Assembly (NCBI GenBank): GCA_017481395.1
Contig: JAFUPE010000052.1
Location: 1 to 25,611 of the forward strand
Source of the DNA: Ruminococcus sp.
GTDB lineage: Bacteria; Bacillota_A; Clostridia; Oscillospirales; Acutalibacteraceae
Length of the DNA stretch: 25,611 nucleotides
Direction: 5' to 3'
A program made the position numbers and the translations under genes. The notes beneath the pieces are model-generated. The model worked only from the letters and a program-made list of their open reading frames with translations, was not told the DNA's origin and made no database searches. Positions 7,215-16,144 of the stretch are shown here, piece by piece; within the stretch, counting starts at the first letter, position 1, and each line of letters begins with the position of its first letter.

Positions 7215-8978
7215 CTACCCTATAAGATGCAGTTTTTCAAGTATTATTACAATTTTTTTACAATTTAAAACCATTTTTATTTCAGACATTGAAAAAGTAT
7301 GCAATATAAACAAAAAGGCTATGTATATTATAGCAGAAATAACTATAGAAAATATTAAGTTCATATTAACCTTGTAGTAGCAAAGGTACGCAGACACTCC
7401 GCAGACAACCGAAGCGACAAAAGGCTTTAATAAAACCGACAAGAAATCAAGCCTTACTTTAGTGTACTTAAGAAGCAAAAACGAGGCTACTAAGCACATA
7501 AGTAAATTTGACAAAAGTGAACCGATTGCTGTTGAGACAATGTTAATATTTATATTTCTACCAAAGAAAAACGACACCAAAACTTTAAAGCTTGTGCCAA
7601 ATATAAAAATAAACATCGTCAGCTTTGCCTTACCTATTCCCTGAAGCATTGAACACACAGGAGTACAAAGTCCCATAAAAATCGAGGCTATACCCATAAC
7701 CTGTAGCACAGGTACTCCGTACATTGGAATATTCGGATTAGAATAATACACAAAGCTTAAAATAGGCTGTGACAATACCGTAAGCCCTATTCCACAAGGA
7801 AAAGCAAAAATTGCCGAAAGTCTGATAACGGTTTCTATAGATTTTTTCAGCTCTCCTCTGTCTCCCTTTGTGTATGCGTTTGTTACGTTTGGCATAGCAC
7901 TGGTGCCGAAGACCTGTGTTACCGCCGCAACAATTGAAAGAATTGTAAGGCATGAGCTGTAATACCCCCATATACAGGTGTGGGCAGTATCGGAAACAAA
8001 TATTTCTTCATAAAGTTGGGGGTACCGAAGCAAAAGCTCGTTGGGGTGATTTTCCACCATATTCTTTAGAATTCTGTTTAAAATTGTGGCATCAAGGGAG
8101 TTTGCAAAGCTCATAACCATTGCTCCTACCCCCACAGGCAACGCAACACTTAGCATATTTTTGAAGGTCTGTCGTTTTGATATAGCTTCGACGCTGTTTA
8201 AATAATATCCTTCTGGTATATCGCCCTTTTTCAGTACAAAGCGGATTTTGAGGTACAGAAACGAAAGTACACTGCCCATTGTAATACCGAAAATCGAAGC
8301 CGCAACCGAAAATGAAAGAAGGGTGCGGTATGCTTCGTCTTTGTTATTAAAGCTAAGTCCGAAAACAGTTTGGTTATGGGCGTACTCCTTAGCTCCTGAG
8401 TTTATAATCACATAAGAAGCAACAACACCAATGGCGATTTTTGCAACAGCCTCGATAACCTCGGAAACCGCAGTAGGGGTCATATTACGAAGTCCTTCGT
8501 AGTAGCCTCTGTAAACCGACAACAGACACCCGAAAAGTATAGTAGGAGCAAGCATTAATATTGCAAGCAGAGAATAAGGCGAATCTATATATCTTACATA
8601 TACAAATCCGCCTGCGGCCATTAATAAGAAACAAGCCGTACCCATAATAATGAAAAACGGCTTTGCTACTTTATATACCTGTCTGACATCGTTATACCGC
8701 TTTTTCGCATAAGCTTCGGACACCATACGGGAAATCGCCACAGGAAAGCCTATAGTAGCTAAAGTAAACAGAGGAACATAGAGCTCGTAGGCATTGGCAA
8801 AAAGTCCTGAGCCGAATTCGCCGTAACTTTCACCCAAGGTGCTGTAAAGATTAGTAAGCAAGACCTTTTGCAACAGTCCGCAAAGCTTTACCAGCACCAT
8901 GCTGACAGTAAGCACAAAGGCCCCTTTCAAAAACGACTGAGAGACAGGTTTATTTGATTTTGAGGTTTTTAAAGACAT
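7215..8978 (-). CDS. MOP-superfamily flippase (SpoVB/YabM-like polysaccharide biosynthesis protein)
   Basis: Large integral membrane protein of 587 residues with about 14 predicted hydrophobic helices, of the MATE/MurJ/Wzx (MOP) superfamily. Matching segments include FLKGAFVLTVSMVLVKLCGL at the N-terminus, FPVAISRMVSEAYAKKRYND, LSVYRGYYEGLRNMTPTAVSE, GTSAMPNVTNAYTKGD and VPVLQVMGIASIFMGLCTPV. Its position at the head of the mazG-hup-rqcP-yabP-yabQ-divIC-yabR set matches B. subtilis yabM, a paralogue of spoVB. A lipid-linked substrate, possibly lipid II or a spore-envelope precursor, is inferred. Start is the ATG at 8978 behind GGTGGGG; a GTG at 8987 inside that site is less likely. Confidence 0.88.
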   Translation of the reverse strand: MSLKTSKSNKPVSQSFLKGAFVLTVSMVLVKLCGLLQKVLLTNLYSTLGESYGEFGSGLFANAYELYVPLFTLATIGFPVAISRMVSEAYAKKRYNDVRQVYKVAKPFFIIMGTACFLLMAAGGFVYVRYIDSPYSLLAILMLAPTILFGCLLSVYRGYYEGLRNMTPTAVSEVIEAVAKIAIGVVASYVIINSGAKEYAHNQTVFGLSFNNKDEAYRTLLSFSVAASIFGITMGSVLSFLYLKIRFVLKKGDIPEGYYLNSVEAISKRQTFKNMLSVALPVGVGAMVMSFANSLDATILNRILKNMVENHPNELLLRYPQLYEEIFVSDTAHTCIWGYYSSCLTILSIVAAVTQVFGTSAMPNVTNAYTKGDRGELKKSIETVIRLSAIFAFPCGIGLTVLSQPILSFVYYSNPNIPMYGVPVLQVMGIASIFMGLCTPVCSMLQGIGKAKLTMFIFIFGTSFKVLVSFFFGRNININIVSTAIGSLLSNLLMCLVASFLLLKYTKVRLDFLSVLLKPFVASVVCGVSAYLCYYKVNMNLIFSIVISAIIYIAFLFILHTFSMSEIKMVLNCKKIVIILEKLHLIG

Positions 8979-9009
8979 ATACCCCACCGATATTTTAAAG
9001 GTACTTTAA

Positions 9010-9333
9010 TTATTCCTCGGCTTCGGTATTCATAGAGGTATTCTGAGTAAATTCACTGCTTTTAAGTCCTACAATCTGTTGGCGAATGCTTTTGAGCCTG
9101 TCATACATATCGTGGATAGCAGTAACATCCTCGTTAACATTAAGGTTTGCATCATTTAAGCTGTAAGCCTTGTAGACCTTTGCACCTAAAAGCTTAAGGC
9201 TTTTTGAAATCTCACGCTGTAGCCTGTTTTCATTTATTTTAAGACGCGAAAGCTCAACCGCCGCGTCTGCCTTTCTGGAAACCTTGTCTGCACAGGCTTT
9301 GGCGTTAACAGAAAAATCATCTAATAAGCTCAT
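9010..9333 (-). CDS. Small coiled-coil protein of unknown function
   Basis: Not recognised as a named family. It has 107 residues, is soluble, and is predicted mostly helical. Residues about 5-50 (DDFSVNAKACADKVSRKADA, AVELSRLKINENRLQREISK) look like a long helix or coiled coil. LLGAKVYKAY (48-57) and a second helix (about 66-92, VTAIHDMYDRLKSIRQQIVGLK) follow, then a polar Ser/Thr/Glu tail. The layout recalls small clostridial proteins of the 'MSFFDKxxKxVSxKTK' type, which often end in a zinc ribbon; none is present here. The ATG at 9333 has GGGGAGG upstream; the longer frame to 9372 overlaps hemZ and is rejected. It lies between hemZ and the flippase. Confidence 0.8.
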   Translation of the reverse strand: MSLLDDFSVNAKACADKVSRKADAAVELSRLKINENRLQREISKSLKLLGAKVYKAYSLNDANLNVNEDVTAIHDMYDRLKSIRQQIVGLKSSEFTQNTSMNTEAEE

Positions 9334-9346
9334 AATATCCTCCCCG

Positions 9347-10792
9347 TTAAAAATGCTTTTCGTAGAAATCATAGACAGCCTGCTTTCTATTTGAAAGCTC
9401 AGAGTATCTGTCTATATATTCATATGGATATTTGAAATTAAATATACGCTCCAAATGCTCACTGCCAAAAGCTTTAAGCTTTGAAACGGCACCTGCACCG
9501 CAGGCAAGGATGGTATGGGTTTCGTCCATAATATACACATTATAAAGACCGTCGAAACCTTCTTTTGCCCAGCCTGTATTCTCAAGATTACCAAGCATCT
9601 TGCTTTGGCGGTAAAGATAATACGGACGGAAAGCATTGTCGGAAAGTTTTGAATAAGCGTAAGAGAGCATATCGGACACAGAAGTGTTAGAGCTTTCGGT
9701 AATAAGTTTATTCTCGGCTGTGATAAATGAGCTTCGCTTCATAGAAAGTGTGTGAATAGTAACGCTTTCTGGCGAAAGAGCTAATATTCCGTCAACGGTT
9801 TTCTTGAAGGAATCCACCGAATCGGTATCCAGTCCTGCAATAAGGTCTGTATTTATATGTGTAAAGCCAAGCTTTTTTGCCAAATTAAAGGCAGAATAAA
9901 ATTCCTCGGTGGTGTGCTTTCTGCCGATTGCATTTAAAACACTGTCATTTAAGGTCTGGGGGTTTATGCTTAAGCGGTCACAGCCAGAGGATAGAATTGC
10001 CCTTAATTTATCCTCGGTAATAGTATCGGGTCTGCCTGCTTCTACAGTAAATTCTCTCAGAAAAGACATATCAAAGCTTGACCTTACTGTACCTATAACT
10101 CGGCTTAAATCTTTATCTGAGAGAGTCGTAGGTGTTCCGCCGCCGATGTAAACAGTTTCAAGCCTTAAGTTTAAATCCTTTGCAATTTTTGCGGTTTCTT
10201 TGATTTCTTCAAGTAGAACATCCACATAAGGCGAAATAAGGTGCTTTGCCTTTTCTACAGACTGAGAAACAAAAGAGCAGTAGTTGCACCTTGTGGGACA
10301 GAAGGGTATGGATATATATAGGCTGAATGAATCTTTTCTTGAAAGTTCGAGAATTCTTCGTTCGTTAGCCTCGGTAACCTTTGCAAGATTAATTTTCTCT
10401 TTGCTTACAAGCAGGGTATCATTAAAATATTTTTCTGCCTCTTCCCTGCCGATATCGTCAGCAAGTCTTCTGAAAAGCTTAATAGGGCGAACTCCTGTAA
10501 GAAGTCCCCAAGGAAGCGTGCGATTACAGATTTTTGAAAGGCATTTGTAAAGAAGAGTTGCAAGCAAAAGCTCTATGTCGGCACCTTCATCAGCATCACA
10601 GGCAAGCTCTTCGCATTTTGAGTCTACAGACACCTTTACTTTTAAAGTACTATCGATAACCTCGGTATAAACAAAAGGTTCCTCTAAGACTTCAACCTCA
10701 GTAACCGTACTGATTTTTTCGTTAGGAAAGAATGCACGTGTTAAATTTTCAAGCTCATATGCAAAGCTGTGGTTAATTATATAAAGTTTCAT
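9347..10792 (-). CDS. hemZ: HemZ-like radical SAM protein (coproporphyrinogen dehydrogenase family)
   Basis: Radical SAM enzyme of 481 residues. It resembles B. subtilis HemZ, annotated as oxygen-independent coproporphyrinogen III oxidase-like; a heme role in Clostridia is uncertain. The N-terminal domain has TLPWGLLTGVRPIKLFRRL (about 92-110). The 4Fe-4S motif CPTRCNYC gives Cys165, Cys169 and Cys172. VYIGGGTPTTL (214-224) is the SAM-binding glycine motif. FTVEAGRPDTIT, RLSINPQTLND, GFTHINTDLIAGL and a HemW/HemN-type C-terminal region follow. The start overlaps the preceding stop as TAATG. No other heme genes are nearby, so the substrate may differ from the family name. Confidence 0.92.
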   Translation of the reverse strand: MKLYIINHSFAYELENLTRAFFPNEKISTVTEVEVLEEPFVYTEVIDSTLKVKVSVDSKCEELACDADEGADIELLLATLLYKCLSKICNRTLPWGLLTGVRPIKLFRRLADDIGREEAEKYFNDTLLVSKEKINLAKVTEANERRILELSRKDSFSLYISIPFCPTRCNYCSFVSQSVEKAKHLISPYVDVLLEEIKETAKIAKDLNLRLETVYIGGGTPTTLSDKDLSRVIGTVRSSFDMSFLREFTVEAGRPDTITEDKLRAILSSGCDRLSINPQTLNDSVLNAIGRKHTTEEFYSAFNLAKKLGFTHINTDLIAGLDTDSVDSFKKTVDGILALSPESVTIHTLSMKRSSFITAENKLITESSNTSVSDMLSYAYSKLSDNAFRPYYLYRQSKMLGNLENTGWAKEGFDGLYNVYIMDETHTILACGAGAVSKLKAFGSEHLERIFNFKYPYEYIDRYSELSNRKQAVYDFYEKHF

Positions 10793-11427
10793 TATACACT
10801 CACATAAGGGTTATTATTTCGTTCGAATTCTAAAGTTGTGGCTTCGCCATGACCGGGGTAAACCGCAAAGTCACCCTGTAGGTTTGCAAGTTTTTTAAGA
10901 GATGCAAAAAGCTCGTTTTGGTCGCCTGTGGCAAAATCCGACCTGCCCATAGAAAGCTTAAAAAGTGTATCGCCTGAGAAAATAACATTGTCTTTAAAAG
11001 AAACGTAACAGCCGCTGCCAACAGTATGACCGGGCGTACTTAAAAACGTAAGCTCAGTGTCGCCAATAAAAAGGGTGTCGCCGTTATTAAGGGTAATGTC
11101 ACAAGAAATCACGGGAAAACTACGAAAGCCGAAAGATGCAGAAAGATTAAGAAAACCATCAGAGAGAAAGGACGCATCTTTTGAAGAGACAACCACCTTT
11201 GCACCTGTTAAGGTTTTAATTTCTTCTGCAAACCAGATATGGTCGAAGTGACCATGAGTAAGAAGAATATAGTCAAAAGAGTTTTTGTCTGATTCTTCTA
11301 TAAAATTTAAAAGCTCTGAGCTTTTATAGCCGGGGTCAATTACGGCTTTGCGATTTGTTTTCTCATCGGTTACTATGTAGCAATTTGTGCCCAAGTGACC
11401 TACAGGAAAGGTTTTTACACTAATCAT
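10792..11427 (-). CDS. MBL-fold metallo-hydrolase (glyoxalase II-like, YqgX type)
   Basis: Metallo-beta-lactamase fold hydrolase of 211 residues. Metal ligands are visible: THGHFDH (His58, His60, Asp62, His63), PGHTVGSGCYV, FSGDTLF and YPGHGEAT. NCYIVTDEKTNRKAVIDPG near the N-terminus is typical of the YcbL/YqgX/GloB-like group. The likely chemistry is thioester hydrolysis such as S-lactoylglutathione-type or related compounds, but the substrate is not determined. The ATG overlaps the dtd stop as ATGA, and its own stop overlaps hemZ as TAATG, so dtd, this gene and hemZ are probably translationally coupled. Confidence 0.9.
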   Translation of the reverse strand: MISVKTFPVGHLGTNCYIVTDEKTNRKAVIDPGYKSSELLNFIEESDKNSFDYILLTHGHFDHIWFAEEIKTLTGAKVVVSSKDASFLSDGFLNLSASFGFRSFPVISCDITLNNGDTLFIGDTELTFLSTPGHTVGSGCYVSFKDNVIFSGDTLFKLSMGRSDFATGDQNELFASLKKLANLQGDFAVYPGHGEATTLEFERNNNPYVSV

Positions 11428-11879
11428 TTTGCAAGCTCCAAAGAATCGATAATTATGGTTACAGGGCCGTCATTCAGAAGTTCTACCTTCATATCGGCAC
11501 CAAAAATACCCTTGGCTACTTTTTTAACACCTAATTCAAGCAAGGTGCTGCAAAAAAGCTCGTAAAGAGAATTTGCCGACTCACCCCTTGCGGCACGCTC
11601 GAAATTTGGGCGTCTGCCCTTTTTACAATCGGCACAAAGAGTAAAGTTAGAAACCACCAGAACCTCGCCGTCTACGTCTGCTAAGGAAAGATTCATTTTA
11701 TCATTTTCATCAGTGAAGATACGAAGCCCCGAAATCTTTCTAGCAAGTGCTACGGCTTCTTTTTCGTCGTCATTTGCTTCAACGCCCAAAAGAATAAGAA
11801 AGCCCTGATTTATTGAAGAAACAAGTTTATTATCAACAGTAACGCTTGCGTTACTCACACGCTGCAATACAGCCTTCAT
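11424..11879 (-). CDS. dtd: D-aminoacyl-tRNA deacylase Dtd
   Basis: Dtd hydrolyses D-aminoacyl-tRNA (and Gly-tRNA-Ala), recycling tRNA and keeping D-residues out of protein. It has 151 residues, normal for the family. The start MKAVLQRVSNASVTVDNKLV, the core LRIFTDENDKMNLSL, the first active-site motif as SNFTL (77-81, usually SQFTL), and FGADMKVELLNDGPVT with the cross-subunit Gly138-Pro139 dipeptide are all present. The Asn at position 78 in place of Gln is the only oddity. AAGGGA stands upstream of the ATG, four bases after the rel stop. The rel-dtd order is common in Firmicutes. Confidence 0.96.
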   Translation of the reverse strand: MKAVLQRVSNASVTVDNKLVSSINQGFLILLGVEANDDEKEAVALARKISGLRIFTDENDKMNLSLADVDGEVLVVSNFTLCADCKKGRRPNFERAARGESANSLYELFCSTLLELGVKKVAKGIFGADMKVELLNDGPVTIIIDSLELAK

Positions 11880-11883
11880 TTAA

Positions 11884-14082
11884 TCATTCCCTTGTAATTG
11901 AGATAATGCCGTTAATGGTAGCTATACGTGCCATAACCGACTTAAGATGGTCAAGACCCGAAACGTCTAAGGTTACGTTGATAATAGCCTTATTATCAGG
12001 AAGCTCGCGGCAATTAAGGGCACGAATCATAATATGCATAGCACTAAGCTGAGAGCTGACATCCGCAAGCAAACCTGCTCGGTCGTTGCCGAGAATCTGC
12101 AGTGAGCTCTGGAAAGTATCCTTGACACTTGAAAGCCAATACGCGTTGACCCATCGCTCGGGATGCTCTGCCTTTGAGATATCCTCGGGCACATTGGTAC
12201 AGTCACGTTTATGAATAGACACTCCGTATCCGCGGGTAACAAAGCCGATGATATCATCACCGGGCAAAGGATTACAGCAACGGGAAAACTTGGTAAGCAC
12301 GTCATCAAGGCCCTCTACACATACGCCCGAACCGACTTTTGTCTTCGGCTTCGACTCGTTAACAATAACGGGTGCTTCTTCAATAGCTTTAAGATAATAT
12401 TTCTGGTATACGTCGCGAATACGCTGGCTGATTTTCCAAAGCTGAATTCCGCCGTAGCCTATAGCGGCATAAAAGTCGTCTACGTCCTTGATTTCGATTT
12501 TAAGGTTGATTTTTGAAAGAAACTCGAAAACGTCTTTATCCTTAAGCTGGATACCCATTTTCTTAAGCTCGCGTTCAAACTCAGCCTTACCTTCAATAAT
12601 GTTTTCTTCTCGTTTTTCCTTCTTAAACCACGAACGGATTTTGGCTCTTGCTTCTGAAGTTTTTACAATTTTTAGCCAATCACGCTTGGGACCCTGAGTT
12701 TCCTTTTGAGTTAAAATCTCGACAATTTCACCTGTTTTTACCTGATAATCTATAGGCACAATACGGCGGTCCACCTTAGCACCTACCATTCGGTTACCAA
12801 CAGCAGAGTGAATTGCATATGCCATATCGATTACAGTTGAGCCCTGAGGCAGGGTAATAACGTCACCCTTAGGTGTGAAAACAAAAACCTCGTTGGGGTT
12901 AAGGTCGGTTTTGATTGAAGAAACAAGGTCAGTTGAGTCCAAAGCCTCGCTCTGAGTTTCAAGCATTTTACGAATCCACGTGAGACGGTCCTCAAGGGAT
13001 TGTGCCTTACCACCCTTATCAGAAACACCCGCCTTATACTTCCAGTGTGCGGCGATGCCGTACTCGGCGGTGTGGTGCATATCCCATGTGCGAATCTGTA
13101 CCTCGAAGGGGATTCCTCGATGGCTGATAACGGTTGTATGCAAAGACTGATACATATTTGCCTTAGGTGTTGAAATATAGTCCTTAAAGCGGTTAGGAAT
13201 AGGCTTATAGATATCGTGAATAATACCTAAAACATTGTAGCAATCAGTAACAGAATGGACAATAATTCTTACGGCAAAAATGTCGTATATCTGGTCAATG
13301 GTTTTGCCCTGAGTATAGGTTTTATGGTAAATGCTGTTAATACTCTTAACTCTGCCGCTGATATAAAGCTCTTCTATAGCACTTTTGCTACGCTCTAAAA
13401 TCTCTGCCTTAAGGTCAGAGATAAAGGCCTCGCGGTCATTTGCGGTAAGCAAAAGCTCGTTTTCGATTTCCTCGTAGCCTACCGGGTCCAGATATCTTAA
13501 GGACAAGTCCTCAAGTTCTTCTTTAATAGCCTTCATACCTAAGCGGTGAGCAATAGGAGCATAAACCTCCATATTTTCTCTGGCTTTATCTCGGCGTTTT
13601 TGCTCGTGCATACAGTCGATAGTACGCATATTATGAACGCGGTCAGCAAGCTTAATAATGATAACGCGTATGTCGTTACTCATTGCAATAAGCATTTTGC
13701 GAATGCTTTCTGCCTGCTGTTCTTCACGATTTGCAAAAGCAATCTTAGAAATCTTGGTTAAACCATCAATCAGCAGGGCTATTTCGCTTCCAAACTCCTT
13801 GGTTACGTCCTCTAAGGTCTTATCGGTATCTTCCACTACGTCGTGAAGAAGTGCGGCGATAATGGCATCGGTATCCATACCCAAGCCTACAAGAATACAG
13901 GCAACAGACGTAGGATGCAGAATATAAGGAATACCCGACACACGACGTTGGTCGCCATGTGCCTCTTTAGCATAATTATATGCTCTTTCGATTTTTTCTA
14001 AGTCATAGGTGTTGCCGCTTGCTTTTAAAAGCTCTACAAGCTCATGATAATCTCTGTAGTGGGCAGTATTTACTTTTGACAT
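11884..14082 (-). CDS. relA: Bifunctional (p)ppGpp synthetase/hydrolase Rel
   Basis: Stringent-response enzyme making and degrading (p)ppGpp. It has 732 residues, the standard long-Rel length. The hydrolase domain (about 30-200) retains His56, the His80-Asp81 pair in LLHDVVEDT, and LADRVHNMRT (145-154). The synthetase domain (about 235-345) has GRVKSINSIYHK, YDIFAVRIIV, and RFKD (298-301), the form typical of bifunctional Rel rather than synthase-only RelA, then PKANMYQSLHTTV. TGS (about 398-458), a Cys-Cys zinc-finger region (Cys602, Cys603, His624, Cys628) and a C-terminal ACT domain (about 655-732) complete it. The ATG overlaps the recJ 3' end by 13 bases; GGGAGG lies within recJ. Confidence 0.97.
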   Translation of the reverse strand: MSKVNTAHYRDYHELVELLKASGNTYDLEKIERAYNYAKEAHGDQRRVSGIPYILHPTSVACILVGLGMDTDAIIAALLHDVVEDTDKTLEDVTKEFGSEIALLIDGLTKISKIAFANREEQQAESIRKMLIAMSNDIRVIIIKLADRVHNMRTIDCMHEQKRRDKARENMEVYAPIAHRLGMKAIKEELEDLSLRYLDPVGYEEIENELLLTANDREAFISDLKAEILERSKSAIEELYISGRVKSINSIYHKTYTQGKTIDQIYDIFAVRIIVHSVTDCYNVLGIIHDIYKPIPNRFKDYISTPKANMYQSLHTTVISHRGIPFEVQIRTWDMHHTAEYGIAAHWKYKAGVSDKGGKAQSLEDRLTWIRKMLETQSEALDSTDLVSSIKTDLNPNEVFVFTPKGDVITLPQGSTVIDMAYAIHSAVGNRMVGAKVDRRIVPIDYQVKTGEIVEILTQKETQGPKRDWLKIVKTSEARAKIRSWFKKEKREENIIEGKAEFERELKKMGIQLKDKDVFEFLSKINLKIEIKDVDDFYAAIGYGGIQLWKISQRIRDVYQKYYLKAIEEAPVIVNESKPKTKVGSGVCVEGLDDVLTKFSRCCNPLPGDDIIGFVTRGYGVSIHKRDCTNVPEDISKAEHPERWVNAYWLSSVKDTFQSSLQILGNDRAGLLADVSSQLSAMHIMIRALNCRELPDNKAIINVTLDVSGLDHLKSVMARIATINGIISITRE

Positions 14083-16130
14083 TTCTCCACCTCCCTGAGT
14101 TTTCTGATTATAGGTGCACTCTCAATATCCACCTTTTGGTCGACGTCGAGAACTGAAATTTTAAGGCTTTTGGGACCCTCGAAAAGGGTAATAAGCGAAA
14201 GCTCTGCCATTGCGTCAAGACAAACCCTAAGCTTGCCGCAAGGCATTGAATTAAGCCGATAACTTAAAGTTTCAAGACTTATATTAACAGTACCGAGAGA
14301 TTTAAGATACCTGTAAACTGTAGCAAAATCCTGTCTGTCGGGCAAAAGCATTGGAAAATACTGAGTATACTTAGGTGCCAATGGTCTGTTTAATACGAAT
14401 CTGTCATAAAGCCACATTGAATATAAATGACGCTGGGTTTCAAAGTCTGAATAACGGATACCTCTTGCAATAATAGATAGATAAACGTTATTTTTATAAT
14501 AATTTTTATCAAGTGAAACCGCCAAATCCACAGTGTCACCTATAGTATATGGAAAATCCTCACAGGACATACCAAAGCACATAACAGTATGTACTGCACC
14601 GCCGCGGGTTACGGTAAGCCGCTGATGCTTGCCGTTCGAGAGTGACTTCACATCGGTAATTTTCATATTATAAAGACCAAATAGCGGCGAAGGGTTACCT
14701 GCACCGTAGGGCTCTAAAATGCTGAGGGAATCTACCAACTCAATATTAAGAAGTGCTGGATTAAGCTTACAGTCTATATTAACCGTAGGAAGGAATAAGG
14801 TATCCAGCGAATCGTAATAATCATAGAGGGCAGTTTTAAAAGCCTCGATATTCTCGGTCTTAAGCGAAAAGCCAACCGCCATAGCATGGCCGCCAAAATG
14901 CTCGAGATGCTCACTGCAGGCAAAAATAGCCTCGTTTAATGCAAAGCCATCTATGCTTCTGCCTGATGCTCGTGCAGTATCGCCTTCTTTAGAAATAATT
15001 ATACAGGCTTTGCCGAAAAGGCCTTTGATTTTTGCGGCAATAATTCCTATAACACCCTGATGCCAATTGTCACCCTCAATAACAATTACGGGATTACGCA
15101 CTAAGTTGGGATTTTCGCTGATTTTTCGGTCAATTTCTTTTAAAATATCCTGCTCAATTTTCTGACGCTCTAAATTATCCTCGGAAAGATTCGAAGCAAG
15201 GCTTAGGGCGTATTCTTCATTATCTGTAAGCAAAAGCTCAACAGATTTTGAGGAAAGTCCCAATCTGCCGCCTGCATTTATTCTTGGAACAATAGAAAAT
15301 GAAACGTCTGTGGCTGTAAGCTCTTTGCCAGCACAGCCGCTTGCCTTTAAAAGTGCAAGCACACCTGTGCGTTCGGAATTGTTAATACAGCGGATACCGT
15401 TCTTTGCAATGACGCGGTTTTCGCCTGTAAGGCTAACAATATCACCGATTGTGCCAATTGCGGCAATGTCAGAGTATTCTTCTAAAAGCATGTCCACGTC
15501 GGCGTACTCGCCCTCCATAGCCATAATAAGCTTAAATACTACGCCTACACCGGAGAGTTCCTTAAACTTGCTTTTACAATCGGGACGATGGGGGTTTACA
15601 ACCGCAACGGCGTTAGGAATCACCTCGGGTACTGTATGGTGGTCGGTAATTACAACATCCATTCCAAGAGAATTTGCAAGCTCTACCTCGTCATATGCCG
15701 AAACGCCGTTATCAACTGTTATAAGGAGCTCTGTACCCTCTTTGGCAAGAGTCCTGAGGGCTTCTGCGTTAAGGCCGTAACCTTCTGACGCACGAGCAGG
15801 AATGTAGAATTTTACGTCAGCACCCACAGTTTCAAGATACTGAAGCAAAAGTGCTGTAGCGGTAACACCGTCGGCGTCATAGTCGCCGTAGATACATATT
15901 CTTTCGCCGTTTTCGACTGCTAAGGTGATTCTTTCAACAGCTTTGTCCATATCCTTGATTTCAAATGGATTATCAAATATAACCTCGTCGCTTATAAAAG
16001 CCTCTACAGTTTCTGGTGTATTAATACCGCGTACATCAAGCACGGCGGCACATATCATAGGTATGCCGAACTGCTCGGATATACTGAGGGCACGTTCTTT
16101 ATTTAATTGTGCAACAGACCAGACCTTCAT
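14070..16130 (-). CDS. recJ: Single-stranded-DNA-specific 5'-3' exonuclease RecJ
   Basis: RecJ degrades single-stranded DNA in recombination and mismatch or base-excision repair. It has 686 residues. The DHH phosphoesterase motifs are present: YGDYDADGVTATALL (81-95), ITVDNGVSAYDEV, DHH in VITDHHTVPEV (163-165), NPHRPDCKSKFKELSGVGV, and the DHHA1 signature FGGHAMAVGFSL. An OB domain follows, then a C-terminal extension of about 115 residues (YRYLKSLGTVNISLETLSYR region) as in Firmicutes RecJ (PF10141-like). GGAGG stands before the ATG at 16130. It follows recN after 14 bases and overlaps rel. Confidence 0.96.
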   Translation of the reverse strand: MKVWSVAQLNKERALSISEQFGIPMICAAVLDVRGINTPETVEAFISDEVIFDNPFEIKDMDKAVERITLAVENGERICIYGDYDADGVTATALLLQYLETVGADVKFYIPARASEGYGLNAEALRTLAKEGTELLITVDNGVSAYDEVELANSLGMDVVITDHHTVPEVIPNAVAVVNPHRPDCKSKFKELSGVGVVFKLIMAMEGEYADVDMLLEEYSDIAAIGTIGDIVSLTGENRVIAKNGIRCINNSERTGVLALLKASGCAGKELTATDVSFSIVPRINAGGRLGLSSKSVELLLTDNEEYALSLASNLSEDNLERQKIEQDILKEIDRKISENPNLVRNPVIVIEGDNWHQGVIGIIAAKIKGLFGKACIIISKEGDTARASGRSIDGFALNEAIFACSEHLEHFGGHAMAVGFSLKTENIEAFKTALYDYYDSLDTLFLPTVNIDCKLNPALLNIELVDSLSILEPYGAGNPSPLFGLYNMKITDVKSLSNGKHQRLTVTRGGAVHTVMCFGMSCEDFPYTIGDTVDLAVSLDKNYYKNNVYLSIIARGIRYSDFETQRHLYSMWLYDRFVLNRPLAPKYTQYFPMLLPDRQDFATVYRYLKSLGTVNISLETLSYRLNSMPCGKLRVCLDAMAELSLITLFEGPKSLKISVLDVDQKVDIESAPIIRKLREVEKCQK

Positions 16131-16144
16131 TGTTGCCTCCGAAA

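Noticed and set aside
9334..9372. Longer start for the small coiled-coil gene, overlapping hemZ by 26 bases
   Set aside because: The ATG at 9333 has a strong GGGGAGG site right upstream; the longer version has none.
12027..12308. Minus-strand open frame of 93 codons in another frame inside rel
   Set aside because: Rel is complete and in frame across this region with its ACT and zinc-finger domains, so this frame is incidental.
15310..15780. Plus-strand open frame of 156 codons opposite recJ
   Set aside because: It is a shadow of the conserved DHH domain of recJ; composition is Ser/Thr/Pro-rich with no recognisable motif or start signal.
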